Shown: positions 1 through 13,261 of the stretch, one piece after another
How the letters are laid out: each line of letters begins with the position of its first letter
Position numbering within the stretch: the first letter of the stretch is position 1
Source of the DNA: Mimachlamys varia
Taxonomy: Eukaryota; Mollusca; Bivalvia; Pectinida; Pectinidae
DNA length: 64,000 bases
NCBI GenBank assembly: GCA_947623455.1
Contig: OX392538.1
Span: forward strand, 33,045,001-33,109,000
Reading direction: 5' to 3'
The notes under the pieces: generated by a model
What the model saw: the letters and a program-made list of their open reading frames with translations, nothing else
Told to the model about the DNA's origin: nothing
Databases searched by the model: none
Made by a program: the position numbers and the translations under genes

Positions 1-236
1 TACTCTGTGTATTGAAAATTCCATATAGAAGATTCCGAAAATAGGATGAAATGTATATCCAACATTGTTTTATGTAGTTTTATTTAGTGTTCAAATATAT
101 CACGGAATAGGATTAGATTTTGCTATCTAGGTCCGTGGTTGTTTGTTTATATGTGGGTTATAAGAGGCATATGACCGAATGATAACTTTTAAGGAAATTC
201 TTTTTTTTTTTTTGTGGTGGTGGTGGGGTTTTTTTT

Positions 237-256
237 GGGGGGGGGGGGGGGGGGGG
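237..256. repeat. Poly-G tract, 20 G
   Basis: An uninterrupted run of G follows poly-T and GTG-repeat sequence. The matching place in copy B (37186-37198) has 13 G. The length difference between copies marks it as unstable or poorly sequenced. Confidence 0.9.
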
Positions 257-3200
257 TTCGATCGGAACGTCGAGGGTGTCTATATCCGAGTTACAATAAT
301 AAACATTTTCTTAATATTAGATATTACATAAATTCTTTAGCTTCATCTTTGCTAGTTACCTAATGCAAATAACCCCTGAGGCCATCAAAGGTGTGAAATG
401 ACTTACCTGAGATATCAAAAGGATGCGCGGCGGCCGGTAGATGTAAAAAAGACGATCGGTACATGCAATTATAATCTTATACATCTGGTCAATTAACACA
501 TTAGGAAAGGTATACAATAGATTGACACCCTGTCAAATTCTCTCAGATAATAATTAAATGTACATTGCGATGTACATTTTTTTGCCCACTATACATATAT
601 TTTGTATTCACTGGAAAAAATACGAATTAGAGAAAAAAAAAACGTCGCTAGCGCAATCGTTGCGATGGATAGGTTAAAAACTGTCACCGACATGGAACTT
701 AATAAAGAAGCGATAATTCCTTCTTCAAATTCCTGAATTATCCCACGCAGAGATCGACACGGGGATACTATCGAAAGTCCGGTTTTTCTGAGGCAAATCT
801 AAGATGGGAATGTTCCATTCCACAAATAAAATAATCACATCTTAAAATTGTTTGCATTTCTGAGCTGACATAAAATAAATGAAAAGAAGTACTTTCGTAT
901 TAACATTTATCTACGGTGATCCAAACCTGTAATTTAATTCCGTAAAAAGACATGATACATATTATTATACATATCGTGAATTCCCTGTCATAATTGAACC
1001 GTGTTAATATAAACATGATGTAATATATCATTTATATTTATGGGGTTATGATTTCGTTTGTTGGTATTTAAACCGTATACATGTAGAATTTACAATAGCA
1101 TTTTTAGATAGTTAGATTGTATTTCCCGTTTTCGAGTCAAAGTAACATATGCGTTGTGACAATGTTTTCTGTGCTGATGTCGCTTTCTCTGGTATGTCTA
1201 CTTGTCCGTCTCTGAAAACGGCAAATAATTCTGTAGCTCTATAAACATGTTTTATTATGTGGATAAAATATAAAGGCAAACTCTAATGTTACAAACTACA
1301 TCACTATATGTATCTGGCATGCTGAATGTTGCCAAAATTACAGTATTTTAGGTCGGTAATCAGCGGACCTAATATAAGAATGTAAGCCGGTAAGGTAAGA
1401 TTGAGGAGTCGTTGCACTAAGACGACGTCATGCGATCACGTGACCAACGAACTCATTATCTCTAGTTTAGCTTGAGAGGTCCAAGGCGTATGACCCGACT
1501 TTCTTTTCAATGCAAGAAAACCAGACCCCGCGCGATCGTCAGGGCATGTTATTATGGTTTTACAATACTACTTTTACCAAATATGAAATTTTCATTTTTC
1601 GTTGCACAAATCCTTTAAGCATCACTTTCAGTAGAGGTTGATTTGATTCATATCAGTCAAATGCAATATGATCAGTCCGTTTCAAAAATCAGTTCATTAT
1701 TTAACAAATATTGTTTGACACGTACTAAGGCAATATCGAAGTTTAGTACATCACTACCTTCCCATTGGCTACACACATGGGTACTATGAAGCGATAGGGC
1801 CCGCTCACCCGGCAAACTGTTCTGCTTGAAAATGGCTGACTCTGGAAACGACCCAAAGCTGGCCATGGTATATCACAATAAAACGAGTTTTGCTGTATAC
1901 ATATGTATTTAAATTAAAGAGTGATGTACTAAACCCATAAGCTAGGGCCCTGTTGAGAGGGCACTATTGCCTCATAGCATGGTCTTGTGATGAGATAGTG
2001 CCCCCGCCTTCGGTTCAGGCACTATCCCATCCCTCGATGTTATCATATCGGTTTGCAATAGGAGTTAATGTCTTGGGGTGTGATTTTGCCTCGCCGTGAC
2101 CGTGTATACCGGGCAGGTATCGTCAACCAAAATCAGAGGATACTTTAGTACTATTTTCTCCTTGTTCATTTTCACGGAACTCTGTATCAAAACTATTTCT
2201 TTTATTTCCTATTCTTTTGCTGTTTTCAGAGTCCGATATTGTCAAAGTCACCGAACGATATGTGCCGAATTGGTCGTACAGTCAAATAGGTCTACAATAG
2301 TACTACATAATCCCTTTACTCGGATTCGGGGTAATACATAACCCACTTCAGTGTTAGAATGAATCATTATCTGCGACTGACGCGGTCATTACATAATTTT
2401 AGAATATTTTGGCAAACGTATTAAATAATTTACCTGGTGCCCAAATTGCATGATCGTAAATGGCGACTTAATTTGGAATCTTTAATTCTTCATTTATTAT
2501 TTCTTCCAACATTAACGTGAGGCATCCTTCAATACAGGGTAGTTAACAAGCAGAGAAATCAGAAGCGTCAACAGTGTATTACATTTCAAATTATGCAAAC
2601 AGAAACACATTCCAATATCTTTTCCCTCCAAGTATTGGGTAACCAACACAGATACTTGATACAGATTATGTCACTCGCATAATAGCGAATACAACTGTAC
2701 AATTAAATAAATTGGCACACGATATCTTCTTAAAGTTCAACATACACAGAAGGCATGGTGACACTCGTGTTTCGACAATAGAAATGGTTAACAAGAGTTC
2801 CAGGTACAGGAATGTGGTGCCTACCTAGGAGTTATTGTTTGTAGATTCTAGCATGTTAAACCAACCAGGTCAGAAGTACCGGTGCGCCTTAAAGGGGTAG
2901 TGTATTTGTACAAACTGTATTTTAAAGAGATCACGATTAACAGTATACGTACGTAAAAGCACCTGCCGAATGACTAGTTAACATAAATGATGGCATACAT
3001 GAGCTGCCATGATAGTTGTAAATTTAAAAAACAAAACTTTTTAGTATTGTTTACATTGATTGTAGTCTCTGTATATACAGTGTATATATTTATTCTGTTT
3101 TAAGTTTACCACACCACACCATGACATCAAATCAGTTTCATTTCAACAATTTAACCGACTTAAGCATTGTGAAGAATGAAACAGGTAAAAGTAACAAAAA

Positions 3201-3826
3201 CACCCCTTCCTCGTAGAGGCAACACTCAACTAAAGGCCACAATGAGTCAGTGATAAGGAAGTATAAAGCTTTTTGGAGAAAAGATAAGATCCCGAATTAA
3301 GAAGCGCCCAACGAATAATCAACGAATAAACCAATGAAAGTAGCAGGTACAATTTTAGTCAATATTTGCAGTTCAGACCGGACAATTGAATATATTTATA
3401 TATATATAACACCGTTCATGGTAAATAATACTGCCTTGCAGGGAGGGCTTAATAATTGTACCTGCTGCCCTAATTGCATGTTCGTAGAAGGCGATTAATC
3501 TTTGGATCCTATCTTTTCTATTATTTCTAAACAACTTTCTCCTTAATAATGTCTCCCTTGGCGCAACCTCACGTTTGGCCTTTAGTTGAGCGTTCGCCCC
3601 TGGGAGGAAGGCTATCGGTTCTGGCCCCAGGCAGAAACATACTCGAGTCTCTTAAATTATTGAAGTATATCGCAATTTGGTCTAAGGTATCCACGAGTGC
3701 AGTAACTGACCCCATACCATACAATTCTTCTATTTAGATGGATGTTCATGTTTATTAACAAAATTAACTAAAAACTTCTTGACAGAAGAAGAAGCAGTTC
3801 TGTATAAATCGACGGTGTTGGTCCCA

Positions 3827-4253
3827 GAAGCGCCCCGATCAGTCATGCGATACCGTCAGTCGTTCTTTGAAGGTATCATGTTCGTGTGTTTCACGGGCAG
3901 AATATAAAGGATTACAGGTGTTTCGAATATCAAAAGTGAGCGACCAGGTGGGTTTAAATTGATATAGAGGGGAGATTTTAGCAGCTCTATTCAACTTTAA
4001 CCGAAACTAATTACAGCACTAACTACTATCATGTTATATCTTGCGTGCGAGGAACATGAGACGTCATTAGGCAAACTTGATTGAAATGTAAAAAACCACC
4101 CCTAAAAAATGTCAAAACGCCATGATCATATCTTTTTTGAGCAAAAAACACAACTAGAAAACTGTAGCCTCATATGTATATATAGTTTGGTCGAGATGTA
4201 TTTAACGGACGGAGCTCATTTGAATATCCCCAACGATCGCGTTGGTCAACTGA
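3827..4253 (+). repeat. 427-bp duplicative insertion flanked by a 9-bp direct repeat
   Basis: This block is a near-perfect copy of 5449-5875, with the same length of 427 bp. It is absent from the equivalent place in copy B, where the empty site reads straight through around 40757. The insertion is bracketed by the 9-bp direct repeat TTGGTCCCA at 3818-3826 and 4254-4262, present once in the empty site, so it looks like a target-site duplication. I see no terminal inverted repeats and no poly-A tail. Short ORFs inside it have no recognisable domain. Confidence 0.85.
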
Positions 4254-5113
4254 TTGGTCCCATAAGTCCTAAATTTCGTCTAAAAATAAGCATAAATACT
4301 AATAGTTGAGCAATTACATAACAATATCAGTGTTGTTGACAATTACAGTTGTGGTAACGTACAACGCACCAAAAAAGCGTGCGTTCATCGAGCACACACC
4401 GTTCATAAATCGTAAGCCGATGGTGCCACAAGTGGGCGATCTAAAGATCGTTCGTTCATCTGTGCGGCTGAAAACACGCAATTTGGTACAGCTGGTCGCT
4501 AAATATTACGGAATAAAAAGGTACGGAACACTCTTATCGGAACACTTTATAATTCGCATCATATGCATTTAGACGAGGTTAAATTTACAATATACAGTGA
4601 ATTGTATTACAGTGAGAATGAGACAGTCAAAAACGGGTTTAGCTCCTAGGTAACAGAACTTGTAAATAGCATGCCGGAGTTAACTACCTGCCTGTGACTG
4701 GCGATCCGCCACGACAGCTAATAAGATGAACCGAGTGACCGTTGTGAGAACAAAACTGATTCTTATAAACAGTTCTTTGAACCACCCCACTTTACCTGTG
4801 TCTTCACACCTAAGCGAGTGATGTAACTGCATAAGGCCAGAGAGGTATAAAATATGGGCTATGTGCAGGTAAAAACTGACAATGTTTACCGGAATGAAAA
4901 CGTGTCTGTATGTGTTGAAAGTAAACTTTAGCTTTTTGATCTGTTTAAAAAAAGCACCAAACCGTATCTATGGTTAAAATAATTTAGAGAATACCGAAGC
5001 GTTAACAAAATCATAATCCAAACTCAACATCGATTAATCGGGGGGCAAAATGTGAACAAAGGAAAGATTACATGTAGTTAAGTCATCTCTCGATTTAAAC
5101 TACGATTGTCATC

Positions 5114-5191
5114 GCACAATGTTAGTTATTTCTCCCGCACAGATGTGCGGGAGTAATAATCGCCAAAGATCGCATCGTTCTAACATCGTGC
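5114..5191. repeat. Nested inverted repeat able to form a cruciform
   Basis: Inner arms CTCCCGCACA (5132-5141) and TGTGCGGGAG (5144-5153) are perfect 10-bp complements with a 2-base loop. Outer 12-bp arms at 5114-5125 and 5180-5191 pair with one mismatch. The whole structure is missing from copy B, where a 24-G run stands in its place. Confidence 0.8.
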
Positions 5192-5448
5192 ACACTTAGT
5201 GAACTTACTGTTGACACATCATTCACACACCACACATCGGGTAATACAAGCTGTGCGACCCCTCAACTAACTTTAATTGGACAGACACATGTACTGTGAT
5301 AAACCTATGAAAAATATTGTGAAACAATAGACTGAATGTGAAACATCTTTTGTAGTCATATGTATTATTTGATCACTTGCCAAAATGTTGACTTAACATT
5401 GCATGTTGTAACCTTGAAATCTATGCTATTTATTTACACCAGATAAAA

Positions 5449-5875
5449 GAAGCGCCCCGATCAGTCATGCGATACCGTCAGTCGTTCTTTGAAGGTATCA
5501 TGTTCGTGTGTTTCACGGGCAGAATATAAAGGATTACAGGTGTTTCGAATATCAAAAGTGAGCGACCAGGTGGGTTTAAATTGATATAGAGGGGAGATTT
5601 TAGCAGCTCTATTCAACTTTAACCGAAACTAATTACAGCACTAACTACTATCGTGTTATATCTTGCGTGCGAGGAACATGAGACGTCATTAGGCAAACTT
5701 GATTGAAATGTAAAAAACCACCCCTAAAAAATGTCAAAACGCCATGATCATATCTTTTTTGAGCAAAAAATACAACTAGAAAACTGTAGCCTCATATGTA
5801 TATATAGTTTGGTCGAGATGTATTTAACGGACGGAGCTCATTTGAATATCCCCAACGATCGCGTTGGTCAACTGA
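5449..5875 (+). repeat. Second copy of the 427-bp block
   Basis: Matches 3827-4253 over its whole length and is also present in copy B at 41773-42192, so this is the older location. Its flanks show no obvious direct repeat. It encodes no recognisable protein. Confidence 0.85.
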
Positions 5876-7734
5876 TGTTAAAGACAGCTAGGGGGACTTT
5901 GGGCTCTTTTTGTCAATGAGAAATTTAATTGAGTTGATACCGTATGTAATACAACTTGGTAAAAGTATACACTGTTCTCAGAAATAACATTTCTAATTAG
6001 CTAAATTATGATGTGTGTGCCTGTGAATAGTGTCAACGTTTTCGTAATATGAAATTACCATCAAAATTCGACAAAATATTGAGAATTAGTAACGATAATT
6101 ATTAAGTTTGATTTAATGATTGTCGCATTTGACTATGAATATAATTTGCTTGTTGATAGTACCAACACTAATGCAGTGAACGCTGTCGAGAAAAAGACAA
6201 TCGACAAATTATTAAGCAAGTGATTTAGTGTGGATAACTGCTGAATTTGATTACAGGATTAGGACATTTGACAGAACAAAGTTGTACTTATACGCTGTAA
6301 ATTGCCCACTACCTAAATTGTACAACGTTCATATCTATTACCTTTAAACGTGATACTTACAAAACATCCCTCATTGATCGGAAGGTGTTTATACCTGTGA
6401 CAAATCTAAAGTGACATAATATAATCGCATTTATATGCGAATCATCTTTAATCAGATGATAAAAAAGCCTTATCGATCAAATTACTGTCGTTCCATTATC
6501 AACAGGTTATCGGAAGCCGTGATCAACCATATGAAACATGTTTAATGACACGTTGTAACTGTATATCCGACAAGTATCGCCTTCTGCACTTGACCTAAAT
6601 TAGCAAAAAACGCTGGGCCATACAAACATTACTACATACAAACCAATTTTTGGAAAAACCTAGCCGCTTCATCTCGGTATTAATTTTGTTTATTGAAACA
6701 CCAACGCGGACTTTTCTTGTCGATATAAGAAATGTGCATTACTAGTGACTATTTTTCAGGTTTTACTTCCTACAATATTTCAAGCTCAGAGGGTAAACAG
6801 TACGAGGGCTCAAACCAGTACATGACCAGTTAATTAATTTTAGGCAACCAACTGATAAGCTGTAAGACTGACTGGTTCATTTACCTGTTATTCAAAGATT
6901 ATTATTGAGCCTTAGGCCTGGTCACATTATACGTGTACTAAAACAGGTTAATCAGTTGCTTCTTCCCCTCTTTATGCTGTATGTTAAGCACGGGAAAGCT
7001 ACGACACGTCTTGACCATGGAGTATAACTAATTGCATGCGTTCCTCATTCGGGCGAACGTGCCATAAAGAGCCATATCCAGTCAAATAAATGCCCTATCG
7101 TGTGCTTTAGACACTTGAGAACACAATGACAATAAACGTATGTCATATTACATCTTCTAAAAAGAATTGAATTTATTCAATAACCTCTTATCATAAACAG
7201 CTTATGTTTGAATATATAAAGAAAGTTTATGTAATGACAAGGGTATATTACAAACGTACATGACTATATATGTGCCATACTTGTTTATTTTTTGTAGTTT
7301 TCTATATAGTTTGTCTATTTAGATGTCCCTAACCCACATTACTTGAGCAGTCTAGTGCCCCATTTGAGTGATCCTATGGTCTTTCAAAATGCCTAATAAT
7401 TTCAAATGGATGTTCGGATAGCCAAAAAAAAAAACCGGCAGGATAAGTCAATTTTCTTTTGCATATTATGAATCATTTGTCTTGCACTTATGATCTGTGG
7501 AGGTAGTGTCGCTGTCAAAAAGCCCTTTGATTTTTTTTATGTTTTTCCAAGGGCTGATAAGGTCGGTTAAGAAGAGTCAACAATGTATTACATTGCAAAT
7601 TATGCAAACAATACATTTCTCCCAAGGTATTTGGGAACCCGACATAGGTGGTTATGTCACTCACACATAGCGATTGTTAATTAGATGGTACACGCCATTT
7701 GTTATACATAGAGTATTAGAGTCAACCACGTTTT

Positions 7735-7945
7735 TATACGCCCGTCAAAAATTACGGGACGTATTATGGTATGGCGTTGTCCATCCGTCCGTTGTAAACT
7801 TTTATTTTTTCAAGAGATCTCCTCCTACAGTTTTCAATGGTTTTCTTTCAAACTTGCTAGGCTTAACCACCATAACATGAAGTTATGTTTTCCTGAATGA
7901 CAATTCGATTCGAGAATATTCACTAGTTATATGTCCCTTTGGGAC
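7735..7945 (+). repeat. Dispersed repeat, single truncated unit of the 355-bp family
   Basis: Matches the first of three tandem units in copy B at about 44120-45065. In A the array is cut after one unit. The join reads TTTGGGACGGGAACG, where B has GGGACG at both edges of the extra 1.6 kb. The short ORF here is a chance frame in the repeat. Confidence 0.7.
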
Positions 7946-8559
7946 GGGAACGCTCATATAAAGGCCAATAGTATGTCATTGGAAAGGAAGACATAAGGAA
8001 GGACAAAGTTGTCTCAGAGAAAAGACAAGATACAATTTAGTAGTCTCTTATAAATAATTTAATAAAAGTAGCAGGTATAATTTGTTTAACTAACCTGCAG
8101 TACAGCCGATAAAAAAGATAAAACCGAAGGCTTACATTTTTGTATATGTTTGATATTCCATTATATATCACATCGTACATACTTGAACTAAAGCTCGTGC
8201 CTTTTGTATCTTTTAAACATATCGCTCACCTGTTTACATTGGTAACTAGGTAATCATTTCAAAATCATCCACTGGACAGAGTTATACCCCAAAACCAATC
8301 CTTGAAGCATATCTATAAAGTTAACTTGGTTTATTGGTGGGTATCTTAAACAAAGTCCATAGGGCCAAGGCTAGACCCTGACATCAACGCTAATGCCTTG
8401 ATTGTGCTCTTCTCTTTATGCCCAGCAACTGTACATTTGTATAATAATAGTTATGGGGTGGGAATCTCAATCATTTAAATGTTATGATACAGAAGTTATG
8501 TCTGCAAGGGCGTGCATACCCCAAAATCTATCAAATCATTATGATTGTGATTGTATCTT

Positions 8560-9095
8560 TATACCAAATCCACTCATAACTTGATGACTAGTAGCGATTT
8601 AAATGAAGTGTCTCTATTTCCCTGTTTGGCTCCGCCTGTCTGGTCCCATGGGAGTCACAATTTATGCAAAATGTGTTCCCCTTTCCCAAAGGGTATTATT
8701 TTAATCAAATTGGATTCACATTCATTTAGTCCTTCATGACCAGAAGCGATTCAAAAGGCTTTGCCAATATTTCCCATATTGGGCCCCGTCCCTCAAGCGA
8801 CAGAGGGTAAGAGTCACCATTTATATTCAACCTGCCCCTTTCCCCAATATTGTTTTTGACCAAATTTAGTTCAAATCCATTTAAAACTGTATGACTAGCA
8901 GTAGCTTAAAGGGGTGACCTATTTCTTCTATTGGGGCCAGTGCCGTCATTTATGCAAAGTATATTTGCCCTCTTCCAAGAATGTTTCTGACCAAATTTGG
9001 TAAACTTCCATTCAGTTTGTTACGATAAGTAGCGATTTAAAGTTAATATCAACGGACTGACGGACGACGGACGCTGTGCCATGGCATGGTCCAGG
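8560..9095 (+). repeat. Degenerate tandem repeats, about 150-bp unit
   Basis: A phrase related to GACTAGTAGCGATTTAAA recurs at about 8585, 8737, 8890 and 9022. Each copy is followed by text like TATTTCCC...GGG and ATTTATGCAAA. The block ends in a GGACGGACGACGGACG-like tail before CCATGGCATGG. Equivalent arrays lie at 46540-47065 and, in part, 48491-48840. Non-coding. Confidence 0.65.
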
Positions 9096-10223
9096 TGAGT
9101 TAAAAATAATTGACTCGAGTGAAATAAATTCCATATCCAAGAACCAGTCGTTGTGTAAGCTCTATTTATTCGACAGCATTGTAAATGATTTTCGTCATTT
9201 CACAATGTTAAAAATACACATTTATATTTTAACCAGGAAGTGAAGGAACTAAACTGATGATATTTAATTCGTGTTTATAAAATAATAAATATCTGATGTT
9301 CTGATCAATAATCCCATGGTGTCGCACAATCTTCCTATCTATGGGGTCGTGTTTCATAGAAGACGTTAAGTGGAAACGTTAAATAAAAATGCACCTTAGG
9401 TATCAATGATCACTCTTGATAAAGAAAGAAATGCCAAGGAGTCCGAACATACTTTCTAGGTTTAACCTGTGAAGGGTCGTTAGATAAACAGCTGTCTAAT
9501 CATTTTCATCTCTGATGACATCTGATAACAATATTAAAGATTGACAAAGTATATCTTTCAGCAATTAGCTATAGATACTCATGCTGGTGTTGTATCAAAT
9601 AAAACAATCGTTCTTATCTGGGAATGCACACATACATGACCTTGTTTATTTGATTTAGGTGTAATGTTTAAAAAGCAAAAGTCTATAGGGCTACTATGAG
9701 TCATTGTAGATACCTGCTGTGCATACATGTTATGTTTGGTAAGGGCCAATCAAATTATGTACATAAATAATTTCGAGTAAAAAAAACATTTAAATGACAT
9801 AATTAAGGATATTACTTTCGGGTTTTACATTAATTGTTGTATGGTTCCAAGGTTGATCTTATTTTCTCTGCTTCTTTTTCTAATTACGGCATGCCTCATC
9901 TGTAGCATTTCGATTAAAATACTGTCACACAAGGTTTAGACTTCGTTGTAGAAGAAAACCAGTATTACATGTACGCTCCTCCCCTTCTGTTTCAGTAGTA
10001 GCCGACAACTATTTCTGATTTCAAACATCTTGTCTCCAAGCATCACCGATAAATATAAGATTAACAAAACAGGCGTTAGTTTGTACTGAGTGTTGTCACA
10101 GATTACCAAAAGACTTACAAAAGACATGATGCAATGATTAAGCGATTGAAATTCAGTTTTGGCTGATTATGTGCATAACCTTCGTCATGTTCTCATTTAA
10201 AAAGAGTTTAAATTACAGTAGAA

Positions 10224-10459
10224 ATAAATCAGAGAATACCGAAGCGTTAACAAAATCATAATCCAAACTCAAAATCGATCAAACCAGGGGCAAAATATGA
10301 ACAAAGGAAAGATTCACATTGAGACCCTTGCAAAAGCACAAGAGAATAAGACCAGGAGTTCCGGAAGAGTAAGCGTCTTCTGCTTAATCGACGACACCCG
10401 CCATGTAAATCTTTGTCACATCCAAGTAAACATCAAGTTCTCAAAATGAGAACCGAGTA
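10224..10459 (+). mobile_element. 236-bp dispersed element, insertion-polymorphic, 5-bp target repeat TAGAA
   Basis: This block begins ATAAATCAGAGAATACCG. It is present here and in the second 2-kb unit of copy B (49997-50232) but absent from the first B unit, where the empty site reads across at about 48220. TAGAA occurs on both sides (10219-10223 and 10460-10464) and once in the empty site. A diverged full-length relative lies in opposite orientation at about 35155-35400, and a 3'-truncated one at about 4985-5090 (41493-41540 in B). No ORF. It looks like a short non-autonomous element whose family I cannot name. Confidence 0.7.
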
Positions 10460-11139
10460 TAGAACCTTGTTATCACCAACTCGTATAACTCTAACACTCC
10501 GTTAACGAGGTTCGACTAAGTTATATTCCACATGTATTCCACAAGGTACATACATCTATATGTGTGATCGTTTCCGATTAACGTTACCGTATTTCAGGAA
10601 AGTTTACATGATGCATGCCCTGTGAAATAGTGTATGCTATAACATAAATATATCGAAAACGTAGTAATGACGTTCACACGTATTTGTAAATATATCAATG
10701 GCCTTTACTCGTTAAGTTGGGTATGTTCAGCCAGCGGATACTGACCGTCACGTAAGAACATTTAATTGCATATTCGTTATGTGTGTCTTATGTGTGTTAC
10801 GCATGATAACAATTAACTACCGTGAGCTGATAAATGCGTAGTCATATTTCTCATCCTGATTCACAAGCACACCGAGTATCGATCACGTCTAGCTATTGCA
10901 TTGTAATGTTTTATCAAGATTATCGTCGAAATTGTCCGAGATGGCACGTTCCTTCGTTATTTTGGGAAGTTTTATCAAACTCTCTTTAAGGAATGAAGTC
11001 ACAAGTACGCTGATAAGGATTTTATAAAAAAATACATGATCTGGTTTATTTGATTTATGTGTATAAAAGCAAATGTCTATAGAACTGCTATGAGTCATTG
11101 TAGATACCTGTTGTGTTACTTTTCACATAAGAACATTTT

Positions 11140-11645
11140 GAAGCAAAGTTGGTAAGTTGGTCGAAATGTTATAATATTATAATGTCTTTAAGTGGTTGAA
11201 TGTTTCATTAACAAGATACAAAATTTGACCTTGATCACTGATCCAGACTCCTTTGTTTAATTATGGCCAGCTTTGCTTCATAATGTCATAACAAACTGTT
11301 CATCAGTGAAAAGGTACAAAATTGACCTTGACATGTTTATTTGACCTTTGACTTAATAAAATTGTCATTTGGTCAATTTACTTATTATTTAATTCAATCC
11401 AAATTTGCTTCAATATGTCATTACAAAATGTTCTTAAATGAAAAGTTAAAAACACGGTAACCTTGAAGTTTGGTCAGTTGACCCATTGTGGTGTTGAATT
11501 CTGACGAACTTTGCTTCATAATGTCACAACAAAATTTCAATTAGTGAAGAAGAACAAAATTTGACCTTGACATGTCAGCCATAACTTTGACCCTTGACTT
11601 TGCTCTTTGACATTAGTAGATATTTTTTGTAAACTGACCATCGTG
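11140..11645 (+). repeat. Degenerate tandem repeats, about 110-130-bp unit
   Basis: A phrase like CTTCATAATGTCATAACAAA followed by AAAATTTGACCTTGACATG recurs at about 11275, 11409 and 11513. The same array is in copy B at about 50920-51420. Non-coding. Confidence 0.6.
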
Positions 11646-13261
11646 ACCAAGTTTTATTTAAATCGGGCAATAGATACTTAAAGGCCCAATATACGTAACT
11701 TTCGGCAAAACTTGAAGCGAAAATCAAGCCTAATAACTTACTATATTATGGATTTAGTGAGGATTAACTGATATCAGCAATATTCAAGATGAATACTTAC
11801 GCGACTACTGGTACAGCAGCAGTTGAAACACGGTATTTGTAAACACGCGTCCATTTCGAACTGTCTTTTACCTTCAGCCAGTTGTTGAAGTGGGCCCCAC
11901 CTGAATTATTTTCAATTCTTTGGGTATTTTTGTCAAGAGTTTCTTGTTAGTTACCGCTCAGGTTTAATTCGTTTTAGACTTATTTTTTGCATGGTTATCA
12001 ACTAGATTACTTTTTCATAATTTTCAGAATCCCGAAAAAAAATCCTGAAGTTACGTATATTTGACCTTTAAGTTATCGGTCATAAGCTGAATTTGTGGAC
12101 AGACGGACGGATAGACCAAAGTTGCTTGAGTATCTGTCAGTAAATAATAAATATTTATGTGTGAATTGAGCCTCCCACTCAGTAATGTAATGGAAGTATT
12201 CTAACGTTATTTCTCAACAATTTGTAAACAATGCACATAACTTACTTGTAATGAGGATGTCGTGCAATTCTTAGACTAAACACCGACATTTCTGATAAAT
12301 TTATATATTAATCCAACACTATATGCTAGTTTCGTTTCATCTAACGATAATTTCTCCGTCGCATAGACGATTTTTTTATCACGAGCGTACCGGCAAATTG
12401 TTAAGCAAGCCACCATGGCATGTACATATGTGACGTCACGTTCTGAACAATTCAGTGCGGGACGAAACATTAGGAATTCGTCAGACTTTTTCAAATTTCC
12501 CCCGAGAGTAAGAGTTATTTAACGTTCCATGTGCTCGTCTATAATTTGATAGACCCAACAATCGTCAGCATGTAATTTATTTGAATAAAAAACATTATTT
12601 ATTCTTTTGTATTCCATGCGGTTTCGTGACCTCACACATGTATAGGCCATGGCGGCTTGCTTAAAAAGTTGCCGGTACGCTCGTCATAAAACATTCTGTA
12701 ATGTGCCGCGGCTCCATACATCTACACACTTTTTTATATACTGACAGAAACCCAAGCAACTGTGGATAGACAGAGTGTTTATCCAATACGGGACGTCCCC
12801 CCTAATAAAATTGTCTACTGCAGTACAATTGCCTAAATACATTGGAGTCGCCTATATGATGGCAAGACTCACTTTCTTTGTTGAAAATATATTCAGTAAG
12901 GATTTGACATGTATCAAGGTAAAGAAGTTTTAATGGGGGACCATAACAGAAGTCCCCCAAAACCCGCAATTCAGTTCACAGTGCTAAAAATACAATATTA
13001 AATGAAGTAAGCATTAACAAATATATATCAAAATAGAAGTGGAGTTATTGTTGAAGCTTAGCGTACACCTATAAATGTGTTAAATTCCCTAGTACATTTT
13101 TTATGTTAAACAATTAATCATGTTTGTGCCAACGAATCTATGTCAATGAATCTATATTTGCTTAATCTTTTTAATTTCAGCTGGTCCTTGACCAAAGTGA
13201 AATTATACCATACCGTGACGTCCGTCCATCATCGGACAACAATTTTTAACGACTTCTCCAA

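Noticed and set aside
9936..10127. Minus ORF MSFVSLLVICDN..., repeated at 47856 and 49598
   Set aside because: It is in all three repeat units, but the C-terminal part changes with indels and there is no domain; probably a chance frame.
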